NCBI GenBank assembly: GCA_041393015.1
Contig: JAWKKV010000002.1
Coordinates: forward strand, 1 to 64,000
Direction: 5' to 3'
DNA: 64,000 nucleotides
DNA from: JAGQYH01 sp041393015
Lineage (GTDB): Bacteria > Bacteroidota > Bacteroidia > Chitinophagales > JADIYW01
The notes below the pieces were generated by a model, which searched no databases, was not told the origin of the DNA, and saw only the letters and a list, made by a program, of their open reading frames with translations. How positions within the stretch are numbered: the stretch's first letter is position 1; each line of letters begins with the position of its first letter. A program made the translations under genes and the position numbers. Shown one piece after another: positions 45,884-56,600 of the stretch.

Positions 45884-48814
45884 ATGGAACAAATTCATCA
45901 TAAAAAGCTTAAAGAACTCCAACAATCATTAACAGGAGAATTACATTTTGATGAAATGATGAGGGCAATTTATGCTACAGATGCTTCTGTTTATAAGGAA
46001 ATGCCATTAGCGGTTTGCTATCCCAAAAATAAGGCTGATATTAAAATCCTTATTCAATTTGCCAGCGATAATAAAACGGCTTTAATTCCAAGAGCAGCAG
46101 GTACTTCTTTAGCTGGGCAATGTGTTGGCAATGGAATTGTGGTGGATATATCCAAACATTTTGATCAAATTTTAGAGTTAAATGTAGAAGAAGGATGGGT
46201 AAGAGTACAGCCTGGAGTGGTAAGAGATGAATTGAACAGATATTTGAAACCTCACGGCTTGTTTTTTGGTCCCAATACTTCTACAGCCAATAGAGCGATG
46301 ATTGGTGGGATGGTTGGAAACAACTCTTGTGGTTCTTACTCTATTGTGTATGGCACTACTCGCGATCATGTCTTAGAACTGGATACTATTTTATCTGATG
46401 GCTCTGAGGTTACTTTTAATGCGCTTTCAGACCATGATTTACAAAATAAAATCAAACAAAATAACTTAGAAGGCGCTATATATAATTACTTATTAGAGCA
46501 ACTTTCTGAAGAATCAGTGCAAAAGGAAATTTTAGAACAATTTCCGAAGTCAGAAATTCATAGAAGAAATACGGGTTATGCAATTGATGAGTTGATTAAA
46601 ATGAAGCCTTTCAATCAGGAAGGAGAGGGACTCAACTTATGCAGTTTACTAACCGGTTCAGAAGGAACATTGGCTTTTACAACAAGTATTAAAATACATT
46701 TAAATCCTTTACCGCCTCCAAAGAGTGTGTTGATTTGCCCTCATTTTACTAATGTGCAAGACTGCTTAAAGGCCGTAATTATTGCCATGAAACACCAGCC
46801 ACAAGCTTGTGAAATGATGGATAAAATTATAATGGATTGTACCAAAGGTCATTTGGAATATGAGCAATATAGATTTTTTCTAGAAGGAGATCCGGCGGCC
46901 TTATTGATTATTGAGTTTGCTGAGGATACAATTGAAGCAGCCACTATTAAAGCGGAATTGGTTCGAAAGGATATGGAAGCTGCTGGACTTGGATATGCTT
47001 ATACAACTGTCGTTGGCGATGGAATTCCTAAAGTATGGAGTCTAAGAAGTGCAGGTTTAGGCTTGCTAGCCAATATACCTGGAGACAAGAAGGCTGTGGC
47101 GGTGATTGAGGACACAGCTGTTAAATTAGATGAGCTACCTGATTATATAGAGGAATTTACAGCTCTAATGGAAGGTTATGGGCAACGAGCAGTTTATTAT
47201 GCGCATGCCGGAGCGGGAGAGTTGCATTTAAGACCAATTCTAAATCTTAAAGAAAAAGCCGATCGAAAGCTTTTTAGAGCAATAGGAAGTGATACTGCAG
47301 ACTTAGTAAAAAAGTATGGTGGTTCTTTAAGTGGAGAACATGGAGATGGAAGAGTTCGAGCTGAATTTATTCCTAAAATGGTTGGAGAGAAAAATTACAA
47401 ACTATTTGAGGAAGTAAAAGCGGTGTTTGACCCTAACAATATCTTTAATCCTGGAAAAATAGTTCATGCTCCTCCTATGGATGAATCGCTTCGTTACGAA
47501 GAAGATCAAGCCACTCCGGAAATCAAAACAATACTAGATTTTTCCAATACAGAAGGCATTTTAAGAGCCGCAGAAAAATGTAACGGTTCAGGGGATTGTA
47601 GAAAGTTGCCGGGATCAGGAGGATCTATGTGTCCGAGTTATATGGCTACAAGAGATGAAAAGGATACAACACGAGCAAGGGCGAATATCTTAAGAGAGTT
47701 TTTAACCAATTCAGATAAGGCCAACAAGTTCGATCATAAAGAAATTTATGATGTAATGGATCTCTGTTTATCATGTAAAGGTTGCTTATCAGAATGTCCT
47801 TCTAATGTTGATATGGCTAGTTTAAAGGCTGAATTTCTATATCAATATTACAAAGCGAATGGCGTGCCATTAAGAGCGAGAGCTATTGCCAATATTACTA
47901 AACTGAATAGCTTGGGGATGAAGTTTAGACCTATGGCTAATTTTACCTTGACCAATGACTTTACTTCGTCTCTTCTAAAAAAACAATTGGGAGTAGCACA
48001 GAAAAGGAGTTTACCGAAGTTGTATAAAATAACACTTACTAAGTGGTTAAAGAAGAATGGTCATTTATATTCCAAAGGCGAAAATGGAAGTGTTTACTTG
48101 TTTATTGATGAGTTTACCGATTACAACGATACAGAAATTGGCATAACTGCGGTTAAACTTTTACATAGATTAGGATATGGTGTAAAGTGGGTAAAAAATC
48201 ACGAAAGTGGTAGAACTTACCTTTCAAAAGGTTTATTGGATGAAGCGAAAGCTCTTGCCAATAAAAATATTGAAATTTTTAAAGATAGGATTGATGAGCA
48301 GATACCATTAATTGGTATTGAACCATCAGGCATATTGAGTTTTAGAGATGAATATCCTCGTTTGGTAGATGAGCGCCTAAAAAGTGCTGCTAGAAGAATT
48401 GCTCCTAATTGTCTTACCATTGATGAGTTTCTAGCCAATGAAATGAAAAAAGGTAATATCGATTCAACAGCATTTCATACAACTTCAAAAAATATAAAAT
48501 TACACGGTCATTGTCATCAAAAGGCATTGTCAAAAGTGTCTGATACAGCGTGGATATTATCGTTGCCGGAAAATTATAGTGTTGATGTTATTCCAAGCGG
48601 ATGTTGCGGTATGGCAGGTTCTTTTGGGTATGAGGAAGAACATTACGATGTTTCTATGAAAGTAGGAGAGATGGTTTTGTTTCCGGCAGTAAGAGCAGCT
48701 TCTCAGGAGACTATTATTGCAGCACCTGGTACAAGTTGCAGACATCAAATCATGGATGGAACCAAAAAGAAATCATTACATCCTGTTGAAATATTATATC
48801 AAGCGTTAGTGTAA
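45884..48814 (+). CDS. FAD- and Fe-S-binding oxidoreductase (D-lactate/glycolate dehydrogenase-like)
   Basis: The 976-residue protein is a fusion of three parts. The N-terminal FAD_binding_4 domain has AAGTSLAGQC (about 71) and NNSCGSYSIVYGTTRDH; the FAD-oxidase C domain has HAGAGELHLRP and SGEHGDGRVR. A ferredoxin-like segment holds Cys clusters CNGSGDCRKL and CLSCKGCLSECPSN (about 627). C-terminal Cys-rich (CCG) modules have GHCHQKAL and SGCCGMAGSFGYE (about 905). Proteins with this layout oxidise D-2-hydroxy acids and pass electrons through Fe-S clusters to the membrane chain. The TetR gene follows 100 bases on. Confidence 0.9.
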   Translation: MEQIHHKKLKELQQSLTGELHFDEMMRAIYATDASVYKEMPLAVCYPKNKADIKILIQFASDNKTALIPRAAGTSLAGQCVGNGIVVDISKHFDQILELNVEEGWVRVQPGVVRDELNRYLKPHGLFFGPNTSTANRAMIGGMVGNNSCGSYSIVYGTTRDHVLELDTILSDGSEVTFNALSDHDLQNKIKQNNLEGAIYNYLLEQLSEESVQKEILEQFPKSEIHRRNTGYAIDELIKMKPFNQEGEGLNLCSLLTGSEGTLAFTTSIKIHLNPLPPPKSVLICPHFTNVQDCLKAVIIAMKHQPQACEMMDKIIMDCTKGHLEYEQYRFFLEGDPAALLIIEFAEDTIEAATIKAELVRKDMEAAGLGYAYTTVVGDGIPKVWSLRSAGLGLLANIPGDKKAVAVIEDTAVKLDELPDYIEEFTALMEGYGQRAVYYAHAGAGELHLRPILNLKEKADRKLFRAIGSDTADLVKKYGGSLSGEHGDGRVRAEFIPKMVGEKNYKLFEEVKAVFDPNNIFNPGKIVHAPPMDESLRYEEDQATPEIKTILDFSNTEGILRAAEKCNGSGDCRKLPGSGGSMCPSYMATRDEKDTTRARANILREFLTNSDKANKFDHKEIYDVMDLCLSCKGCLSECPSNVDMASLKAEFLYQYYKANGVPLRARAIANITKLNSLGMKFRPMANFTLTNDFTSSLLKKQLGVAQKRSLPKLYKITLTKWLKKNGHLYSKGENGSVYLFIDEFTDYNDTEIGITAVKLLHRLGYGVKWVKNHESGRTYLSKGLLDEAKALANKNIEIFKDRIDEQIPLIGIEPSGILSFRDEYPRLVDERLKSAARRIAPNCLTIDEFLANEMKKGNIDSTAFHTTSKNIKLHGHCHQKALSKVSDTAWILSLPENYSVDVIPSGCCGMAGSFGYEEEHYDVSMKVGEMVLFPAVRAASQETIIAAPGTSCRHQIMDGTKKKSLHPVEILYQALV

Positions 48815-48877
48815 TCCATTCAATATTTTGTTTATAACTAGCCTAAAACATAATTAGGTCTGCATATTTTAATTACT

Positions 48878-48885
48878 TATTTTTG
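48878..48885 (+). promoter_or_regulatory. -7 promoter box for the TetR gene
   Basis: TATTTTTG matches TAnnTTTG exactly and ends 5 bases before the TetR-type palindrome at 48891-48906, an ideal arrangement for autorepression. Confidence 0.55.
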
Positions 48886-48890
48886 TGGCG

Positions 48891-48906
48891 GAGTGAACGC
48901 TCACTC
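48891..48906. promoter_or_regulatory. TetR-type operator palindrome
   Basis: GAGTGAACGCTCACTC is a 16-bp near-perfect palindrome (two central-base mismatches) containing the TGAAC-G-TCA pattern common to TetR operators. It lies between the promoter box and the start codon at 48915. It likely binds the TetR encoded next. Confidence 0.7.
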
Positions 48907-48914
48907 TAAGCTAT

Positions 48915-49478
48915 ATGGACAAAAAAGAAAGTATACTTGAAGCCACCTTAAAGCTCACCACAGAGATTGGATGGGTAGATACGTCTACTGCATTGATTGC
49001 CAAAGAGGCGAATGTGGGTATGGGAACTATCTACAGATATTTTCAAAGTAAAGAGCAATTGTTTTACGATCTTTTTATTCAATTAAAAGAAAAACTAAAT
49101 ACACTTGTCGTTTCAAGTTTTTCGTTTGAGAAAACACCCTATGAAAATTTTGAAAACGTAGTAAGAAATTTATTGCTTTACTACACCGAAAATATTAGAG
49201 AATTCAGATACCTCGAAACTTACTCTGATTTAACATCAGACATCCCCGAACGTATTGACGACACCTTAATTCCATTGGAACCCATTGCCAATTTTTTAAG
49301 TGGATCAGACAATAGTTTAAATTTAAAACCCCTGCCAATTGATGTGATTTTTGGACTGATATACGGTCCATTAGTTGCTGTAGCCAATTTGGTTCACATT
49401 AAAAAATTGGTGCTTACCGACCCAATAATTTCTGATATATCCAGAGCCTGTTGGGATTCAATTACCGAAAAAAACTAA
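48915..49478 (+). CDS. TetR/AcrR-family transcriptional regulator
   Basis: The 187-residue protein has the TetR helix-turn-helix at residues ~5-50 (SILEATLKLTTEIGWVDTST, then KEANVGMGTIYRYFQSKEQL) and a divergent ligand-binding C-terminal domain. A palindrome upstream (48891-48906) is a likely operator for self-control. The next gene begins 2 bases after the stop, so the two are co-transcribed. The ligand is not known; a link to the hydroxy-acid dehydrogenase upstream is possible. Confidence 0.93.
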   Translation: MDKKESILEATLKLTTEIGWVDTSTALIAKEANVGMGTIYRYFQSKEQLFYDLFIQLKEKLNTLVVSSFSFEKTPYENFENVVRNLLLYYTENIREFRYLETYSDLTSDIPERIDDTLIPLEPIANFLSGSDNSLNLKPLPIDVIFGLIYGPLVAVANLVHIKKLVLTDPIISDISRACWDSITEKN

Positions 49479-49480
49479 AA

Positions 49481-50860
49481 ATGGAAAAGACAATTCAAAA
49501 AAATAGTAAACAAAAAGATTCCTCATCAAACAGTGTTTTTAAGAAGCGAATTCATTATCACATTCATAATGGAAGATTCGTTGAGAATGGCACAAAAGAT
49601 TTCAAATTTGATGTAGCAACGAATGAAATTGAATCAGAGGACGTATTTGAAGAGGATTTATTACTGTTGTCTTTTCCAATTGATTATTTCAATAATATTG
49701 ATAGTGTTTTAAAACATTTCAACTTAAAAAATAGCTCAGAATTTTTCATAGATCAGTGTAAAGAAGTAATTGCTGTTTCTGAAAACCACCAAAATGAAAA
49801 GGGTGGTGGAAAAATGAGTTTTCAAGCTTTCTTTCACAATATCCCGGAGTCTATTTGTTCTGTAAATGATGAAGCAATTGTTGTTTTAGCTATAAACCCT
49901 GATGGAAATATAAAGGATGCTGAATCACCGGTTAATTACCATATTGCAGGTTATATTCATGCCAATGTTTTTCATTTTAAACCTGATCCATCCAAAGATC
50001 AAGTAGAAATGGGCTACTATTATAATATGCTTCGAATTAGTGAGAAAGAAGTAAATGGTATTAATATTTATAGAAGAAAGAAAGTCTTTTCATTGATGTT
50101 TTCCATTCTACATAGTTTAACCGAACAAAACGATGTGAAATTTGCCTTTGCTTGCATGGGAAAGGAGAATGAAAGTATCAAAGCTGCTTTGCATGTCAAC
50201 TCTAATCGATTTAAAAAACATTACGAGCGCTTGCCGTTTACTATCTTTTCACAAGTGAACCTTTTCTCTGGAAGCAAAAGGTACAGCCAAGAGTTGGTGG
50301 AGATTACGCATAACGAGATAATGCTTAAAAAAATGTACCAAATGGTGCATGAAAAGATGTCGAAATACTTATTCTTTAATCATCTAACAGAAGAAAGTTT
50401 TCTGAGCTTGATTAAAAAGTTGGTAGGTTATTCAAAGTCTAGTGGTGTATTTATGATCCCTGATAAAAATGGCGATATTGCTGCTGCATCTATTGCCATG
50501 AATTATGGAGATTTTTTCGAGTTTAAGATTAAAAATCCAAAAGGAATCTTTAGAATTGTTCAAGCCACAGGCGTAATGAAAAACTTCTTGAGATTATTAA
50601 TGGCTGTAGGTGAGCCTAAATCATTTGAAAAACTCTTAAAGGGTTTGAGTTACAAATACCATAAAGAATACAATGTAGGCGTAAGCTTTTTGCCAACCTT
50701 CAAAGGTGATCCATTTTACAATGTTTACAAAAGTATATTAGACGATAAATACATGTTCTTTGTAATTTGTAGGGATAAAGCATGGTTGCAAGAATTAAAA
50801 GAGCGATCTGCAGATGCAAAAGGAAATCCACGTTTATTTGTCGATCATCCGATAACCTAA
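49481..50860 (+). CDS. Cytoplasmic protein, possible GNAT-like acyltransferase
   Basis: The ATG at 49481 lies 2 bases after the TetR stop, with 459 residues following; a longer in-frame start would overlap TetR. There is no signal peptide or TM helix. The middle (YHIAGYIHANVFHFKP, EMGYYYNMLRISEKE, RRKKVFSLMFSIL, then VKFAFACMGKENE) has the strand-loop-helix order of a GNAT acetyl-CoA site, but the Q/R-x-x-G-x-G/A motif is not intact. The family is therefore uncertain. The tight coupling to TetR implies shared regulation. Confidence 0.6.
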   Translation: MEKTIQKNSKQKDSSSNSVFKKRIHYHIHNGRFVENGTKDFKFDVATNEIESEDVFEEDLLLLSFPIDYFNNIDSVLKHFNLKNSSEFFIDQCKEVIAVSENHQNEKGGGKMSFQAFFHNIPESICSVNDEAIVVLAINPDGNIKDAESPVNYHIAGYIHANVFHFKPDPSKDQVEMGYYYNMLRISEKEVNGINIYRRKKVFSLMFSILHSLTEQNDVKFAFACMGKENESIKAALHVNSNRFKKHYERLPFTIFSQVNLFSGSKRYSQELVEITHNEIMLKKMYQMVHEKMSKYLFFNHLTEESFLSLIKKLVGYSKSSGVFMIPDKNGDIAAASIAMNYGDFFEFKIKNPKGIFRIVQATGVMKNFLRLLMAVGEPKSFEKLLKGLSYKYHKEYNVGVSFLPTFKGDPFYNVYKSILDDKYMFFVICRDKAWLQELKERSADAKGNPRLFVDHPIT

Positions 50861-50896
50861 TTTGTAATTGCTAAATTTACCGATTCAACGTTTAGA

Positions 50897-51883
50897 ATGA
50901 ATTGGAATTTAACTGTATCAATAGATTTTAAGCCTACTTTTAAACCAATTGGCTACGAAAATAAGTTACTATTGTTTGGCTCTTGTTTTAGTGAGCATAT
51001 TGGTAATTTATTGAGTTACAATAAGTTTCAAAGTTTAAGTAATCCATTTGGTATTCTTTATAATCCAAGATCTATTAGCAAGGCTATTCATAGAATTTTG
51101 GAGCAAAAGGAGTATTCAGAGGAGGACTTAGTTTATTTTAATGAACGTTGGTTGTCTTTTGATCATCACTCTTCCTTTTCAAATACTAACAAAGAGGCTG
51201 CTTTATCCAAGATAAATTCTGAAATAAAGCAATCTTATGATTTTCTAAAACAAGCGCAAACAATCGTTATCACCTTTGGAACGGCCTATGTATATACTTT
51301 AAAGGAAACAAACAAAGTGGTTGGGAATTGCCACAAATTAGCTTCAAATAACTTTAACAGATTTAAGTTATCCGTTGAGGATATTGTATTGAGTTATCAT
51401 TCACTTATAAAATTAGTTGATCAAATTAATCCCAATATTCAATGGCTTTTTACGGTAAGTCCTATTCGACATTGGAAGGATGGTGCGGCGAACAACAGTT
51501 GGAGTAAATCCACATTGATTTGTGCAGTTCATCAATTAGTTCAAGAATATGATAATGCGCATTATTTTCCGAGCTATGAAATCATGATGGATGAACTACG
51601 AGATCATCGTTTTTACAAACAAGATTTAATTCATCCTAGTGAGCAAGCGATAGAATACATTTGGAGACGGTTTATGGAAAGTGCAGTCAATGCGCAATCA
51701 AAAGAGTTATATAAGCAAATTGGCGAGGTTTTGAGAGCATGTTCCCATAAACCATTCAATTATCATAGTGATCAGCATCAAGCTTTTATAAAAAACACTT
51801 TAAAGAAGATTCAATCTATAAAATCTAATTACCCTTCTATGAGTTTTAACGTGGAAGAGAATTTGTTGAAAGGAGGGAGGTAA
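50897..51883 (+). CDS. GSCFA domain-containing protein
   Basis: The 328-residue protein has the GSCFA signature near residue 26 (LLLFGSCFSEHIG), followed by NPFGILYNPRS and, further on, the conserved TFGTAYVYTL and SPIRHWKDG blocks. GSCFA resembles SGNH hydrolases, with Ser in GSCFS as the candidate nucleophile and His in LIHPSEQAI as a candidate catalytic residue. Function is not established; a lipid or polysaccharide ester hydrolase is a reasonable guess. It lies 36 bases after the preceding gene, and is possibly in the same transcript. Confidence 0.88.
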   Translation: MNWNLTVSIDFKPTFKPIGYENKLLLFGSCFSEHIGNLLSYNKFQSLSNPFGILYNPRSISKAIHRILEQKEYSEEDLVYFNERWLSFDHHSSFSNTNKEAALSKINSEIKQSYDFLKQAQTIVITFGTAYVYTLKETNKVVGNCHKLASNNFNRFKLSVEDIVLSYHSLIKLVDQINPNIQWLFTVSPIRHWKDGAANNSWSKSTLICAVHQLVQEYDNAHYFPSYEIMMDELRDHRFYKQDLIHPSEQAIEYIWRRFMESAVNAQSKELYKQIGEVLRACSHKPFNYHSDQHQAFIKNTLKKIQSIKSNYPSMSFNVEENLLKGGR

Positions 51884-52013
51884 TAGTTTATGTCTAGAAT
51901 AAAAAAAGGAAATGCTCTTTCGAACACTCCCTTCTCTATAATGAAAAACTTACTGATGTAAATGTATATATCTAGTATAACATTGAGAAACCATTATTGC
52001 ATATAATATAACT

Positions 52014-53525
52014 CTAGGTAGGGACGCTAACTAGTTGTTTTTTAAAAATATCTTGTACACTTTCGCCAGATAACTCTGCCTCGAACCACTCTTCAAAATA
52101 GATATATCTAAGAGAAATGATATTTGAGTCGTGTTCTGATGTTTTAATAAAGTTCACCAATTGTCTTATAATTTCCTTGGTTTCTTCTTTGTTTTTAGCA
52201 TGAATTCCTTTCTTTACAGCCTTTAAAACAGCTCTTTCAACTTTATTATATTGATCTTGCTCACTTAAGTATCTGTAAATTGATCTTGTTTTACTATCTA
52301 ACAATTGATATTCTTTCAATTCATAGTAAATAATCAATTCAAGAAATTTATAGGCATAAAAATTAATGCTTTGATTTTGGAAATCTTTAAATATCAAGAT
52401 ATAATCCAATGCTTTAGAATAATTTTTCTGTAACCAATAATGCGTAGCGGCGGCTAAACATAAAGACGATCTTACATTGTTTTCATTTTGCTCATTCTCT
52501 ATTTGAAATTCAACTTTCTGAATAGGTTTTTCGTTAGAGTTTTGATTGGTTAAAATGTCATAATGCAATTGAAATAGTGGAATGTAGTTTCGAGTGAGAG
52601 GTCTAATCAGAACATTTTTACCATATTTTTTATCTACTTCAATCAAGTTAGATAAATATTTATCCATCTCTTTAATATTTCTATTCAGAAATGCTATTTC
52701 AATTAGGTTGGCTAATCCAATTACATAATTATGGTAATCTCGTATCGTTTTATTGGTTTTTTCTTCAATAATATTAACTGCTTTTTCTAAATGAAATTTT
52801 ACTTTAACTAAGTTGTTTTCTAGCAGATAAATTTGATAATGTAAAAGATGATATCCATAGTTGATTTCAGACGAATTATTAATATCCATTTGGATATCCA
52901 ACTTCTTTAAAAGATTTTTTGATGCAATACTTCTTTTTTGAGGAGGTAGGTTTATCAGCGTATTCTTTTTTTCAAACAAGTAAGTGTAATGCTTTAATCG
53001 ATTAAGAAAAAGTCCTTCGTTCGTTTTCAAACATATATTTACCCGAGCTTGAACATCATTAAATGTCTTCTTTTTTGTAGTTAATGAACCGACTTTTGAG
53101 GTAAGTAGAAGTTTCCATTTAAGAAATAGTAGTTCTAGTTCATAAACTTGATGTTTTTTAGCAACTTTTTGTCCTTTTTCAATTAATGAAAAAGCTTCAT
53201 TAATCCTTCCTTTTTCAAATAGAAATGTGATGTCTTTTAATTGGTCATATAACTTTTTTTCAATAGGCTGGCTCTTATTGTATTGTCGCATAGCCTTTAG
53301 AATAGCATCGTAAAGTTTTCTCTTGTATTGTGGATAGAATTTTTGTAAAGTTTTGTTTTGGATGCTAGCTTTAATATGTTTTTCATCAAATTTTTTTTGA
53401 TCGCATAAGTAGCTAAAAAAGTTAAGTAAAATGGTATTTTTCTTATTTGACTTTAAGGTATTAGTAATGTGCAGACGTTCTTGTCTGTCCAATTCAACAA
53501 TAAGGCTATATAAGTAATCATTCAC
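52014..53525 (-). CDS. Alpha-helical repeat protein, unknown function
   Basis: The 503-residue protein is almost all helix and Lys/Leu/Asn-rich, with TPR-like spacing in places (ITFLFEKGRINEAFSLIEKG, HYWLQKNYSKALDYILIFK). There is no signal peptide or TM helix. It resembles uncharacterised Bacteroidota proteins with TPR-like helices. A scaffold role is a guess. It stands alone, between GSCFA and the giant T9SS genes. Confidence 0.6.
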   Translation of the reverse strand: MNDYLYSLIVELDRQERLHITNTLKSNKKNTILLNFFSYLCDQKKFDEKHIKASIQNKTLQKFYPQYKRKLYDAILKAMRQYNKSQPIEKKLYDQLKDITFLFEKGRINEAFSLIEKGQKVAKKHQVYELELLFLKWKLLLTSKVGSLTTKKKTFNDVQARVNICLKTNEGLFLNRLKHYTYLFEKKNTLINLPPQKRSIASKNLLKKLDIQMDINNSSEINYGYHLLHYQIYLLENNLVKVKFHLEKAVNIIEEKTNKTIRDYHNYVIGLANLIEIAFLNRNIKEMDKYLSNLIEVDKKYGKNVLIRPLTRNYIPLFQLHYDILTNQNSNEKPIQKVEFQIENEQNENNVRSSLCLAAATHYWLQKNYSKALDYILIFKDFQNQSINFYAYKFLELIIYYELKEYQLLDSKTRSIYRYLSEQDQYNKVERAVLKAVKKGIHAKNKEETKEIIRQLVNFIKTSEHDSNIISLRYIYFEEWFEAELSGESVQDIFKKQLVSVPT

Positions 53526-53633
53526 AGAAGTATAATAAGAATTAATTTACTATTATTGGTAGCTTTTGCAATAATAACATTAAATAAAGTAAATAATTAA
53601 TGTTCATTTGAAATTAATGGGGCATATAAAATA

Positions 53634-53674
53634 ATAAAAAAAGAGATTGCCCTTTAAATTAAAGAACAATCTCT
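53634..53674 (-). terminator. Intrinsic terminator after the cohesin-like T9SS gene
   Basis: On the minus strand AGAGATTG and CAATCTCT pair (8 bp) with an inner CTTTAA/TTAAAG stem, followed by a run of seven Ts. It lies 22 bases past the stop codon. Confidence 0.85.
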
Positions 53675-53695
53675 CAAATATTTATAAAATAGAAC

Positions 53696-56600
53696 TTATT
53701 TCATTAGGATAACTTTTATATCCTTAGATTCTGATTCTGATGTGAATTTAAGGATATAAGTTCCATTCGATAAGTCGTGAAGATCTATATTTTGATCATG
53801 AGGTTTAATATTTTGTGAATGAACAATGGCTCCATGAAGATTAATCACTGTCACTTTGATATCCTTATCATCTTCAAAATCAACTCTCAAAGATGGAGGA
53901 ATGGCAGGAGAATTAAATCTAATATTTATGATTCCACTACTTGGATTTGGATAAATATTAATATCATTTAAATAATTAGTATGATTATCATTGATAATAA
54001 GTTGTTCTCTAAAACCTCCAAAAACGAAAATAATTTTCAGTTTAAGCCTTATGCCACATTCCGGATTATACGTCCATAATGCCACTAAATATAAACCTGA
54101 TCTATTATAAGTATGTGTCGGATTAACTTCAGTGGAAGATTGTCCATCACCGAAAAACCAAAGATATTGAGTAGCTCCGGTGCTTGTATTTGTAAATTGA
54201 GTAGTTAAACCTGAACTAGAATGATAAAATTTAGCGGTTAATGGCTCATATGTTGTAATAACAGTGATTGTACTGTCACAGCCATTTGATCCCGGATAGG
54301 TGAATACTTCTGTTCCGGCATTAACCATTTTACATGTAATTTGATAAATAGTGTCGTTGTAACCACCAATAATTAGTGAAGTAATTGTCGTCACTACCGA
54401 ATCACAACCAAAGCTATTGGTTAAAGTTTGTACAGCAATTCCCGTGTCTGCCGGATTACAAGACTGAGCATTGATAGTAACAGCATCACTTGGCCATAAG
54501 CTGGTAATGGTCGTCACGATAGAATCACAACCACTTTGCGCCGTAAGATTTTGAACAACGGTTCCGGTATCTGCCGGATTACAGCTATTGGCATTTATGG
54601 TAATAGCATAGCTTGGAATAAGTGAAGTAATCGTTGTCACTACCGAATCACAACCAAAGCCATTGGTTAAGGTTTGTACAGCAATTCCCGTGTCAGCCGG
54701 ATTACAAGACTGAGCATTGATAGTAACAGCATCACTTGGCAATAAGCTGGTAATGGTCGTTACGATAGAATCACAACCTTCGCTATTGGTTAAAGTTTGT
54801 ACTACAGTTCCGGTATCCGCCGGGTTACAACTACTCAGGTTTATTAGGGTAGAATCGGGAGGAATTGGAGTGTGGACACAAGAACAAGTCAATGTGTCGT
54901 AGGTATCTTCAGTTGAACAATCTAAATCATCACAATCAGGTGGAGGAATTGGAATATTTAAGCAAGAGCATGTTTTCGTATCTAACGAATCATATGTAGA
55001 ACAATCGGAATCATCACAATCAGCAGGTGTTAACGTGCACTCTAACAAAGTAATAGAACCGTTTTCTATTGTGGGAATTGGATCGCCTTCATTGAATAAT
55101 ATTTCATTGATATTGATGTAAGCATTTTCGTTGATTGTTAAATCGGAAGTAAGATCAAATCTAATTTTAAAAAGTTCTCCTGCAGTAGAAACGGCATTGG
55201 CGCCGGCAGCCGCAAAAATGAAACTATTGGCATTAACCATTCTAGAAGTAAAACTCCAACCATTTGTAAGTGTGCCTGTATTAACAATTTGAATGTAAGC
55301 TAATTCGGGCGTTTCAAATTGTATAATCCCTTGAACCGAATTAATGGTTTTTCCAGGAGGGAGGCCTGTTATAATTACCGGTACGTCGCAGATAGCTAAA
55401 GGTTGTGATGAAGCAGTATCAGGAATAGAGACTTTAAAATCGTAAATTGTAATGTTATTACTTGTTCCGACTGCCCCAAAAATATCTTCAGCTTGAACCT
55501 GTACAACACCACCTTGTAACGCAGTTAAAAGACCGGATGAATTGATGGAGGCAATTGTGGGGTCACTTGTAGACCATATATAAGGTCCTGTTCCACCACT
55601 TGCACTAAACTGTAAGGTTTCGCCGGCAATTACATTGGCGGTTGAGGGGGAAATATTTATTGTAGCTAATGGAGTGTTTGTTAATGTTCCATTTTCTACT
55701 ATCGCTAAAAGGGCCTCATTAAAAACAACATTTTGAAACTGTATGCTAGTAGCGCCGGTAGAGACTGTAGAAAGGTCGAACCTTACATACATTAATATTC
55801 CATACCCAGAAAGAGGGGTGGCGCCGGCAAAAGCGATTTCTAAATTTTGTCCAACTTGATTAGCTTCCGGAGCGGCATATCCTTGCATTAAAGTACCTGC
55901 AGTGATGATTGAATTGAAGGATATTCTTGTGGAATTATAATTTAATCTAAAACTTCCTGAAGTTACATTTAATCCGGTTAGGTCTGAAACATAAATTGGC
56001 AAATCTACTGTGGTACCGGTTAAGGCAGAGGTATCTCTTATTGTAAGCTTATATCCTCTAACTTCAATTGAAGTGGTTCCTGTGGCTCCATTTGTATCTG
56101 TAGCTGTAATATTAGTACTGCCTATATCATTTCCGGTGGCTAATCCTGTATTTGGGTCTATAGATGCTATCAAAGTATCCATTGAATACCATTGATAAGG
56201 TGCTGAACCTGAACTTGCCGTAAATTGTTGCTGGTCTCCGTTAAGAATAACCGGATTGATTGGTGAAATAGATAAGTTGGGTAAAGCCAATGTGTTTAAA
56301 TAGCCGTTATCTAAGATCATCGACGGACTTCCTTCATTAAAGAAATTATTGTTTGACGAACCACTAAATGAAAGGCTGGAATAGCCACTATTATGTGCTA
56401 CAAATCTGATGCTAAACAATTCGCCGGACCCAGAAAGAGGAGAAGTGCCTGCATTGGCAATGTTAATCTTACCATTTGTTATGCCATATAGTGGACTGCT
56501 GAATAAACCATTAACTGGACCCGGAATAACGTCAATAGCATCTAAATAGTTGTCAGTAAAAGTAATTTCAAACTGATAGGATAAAACATTTAAACCGGTT

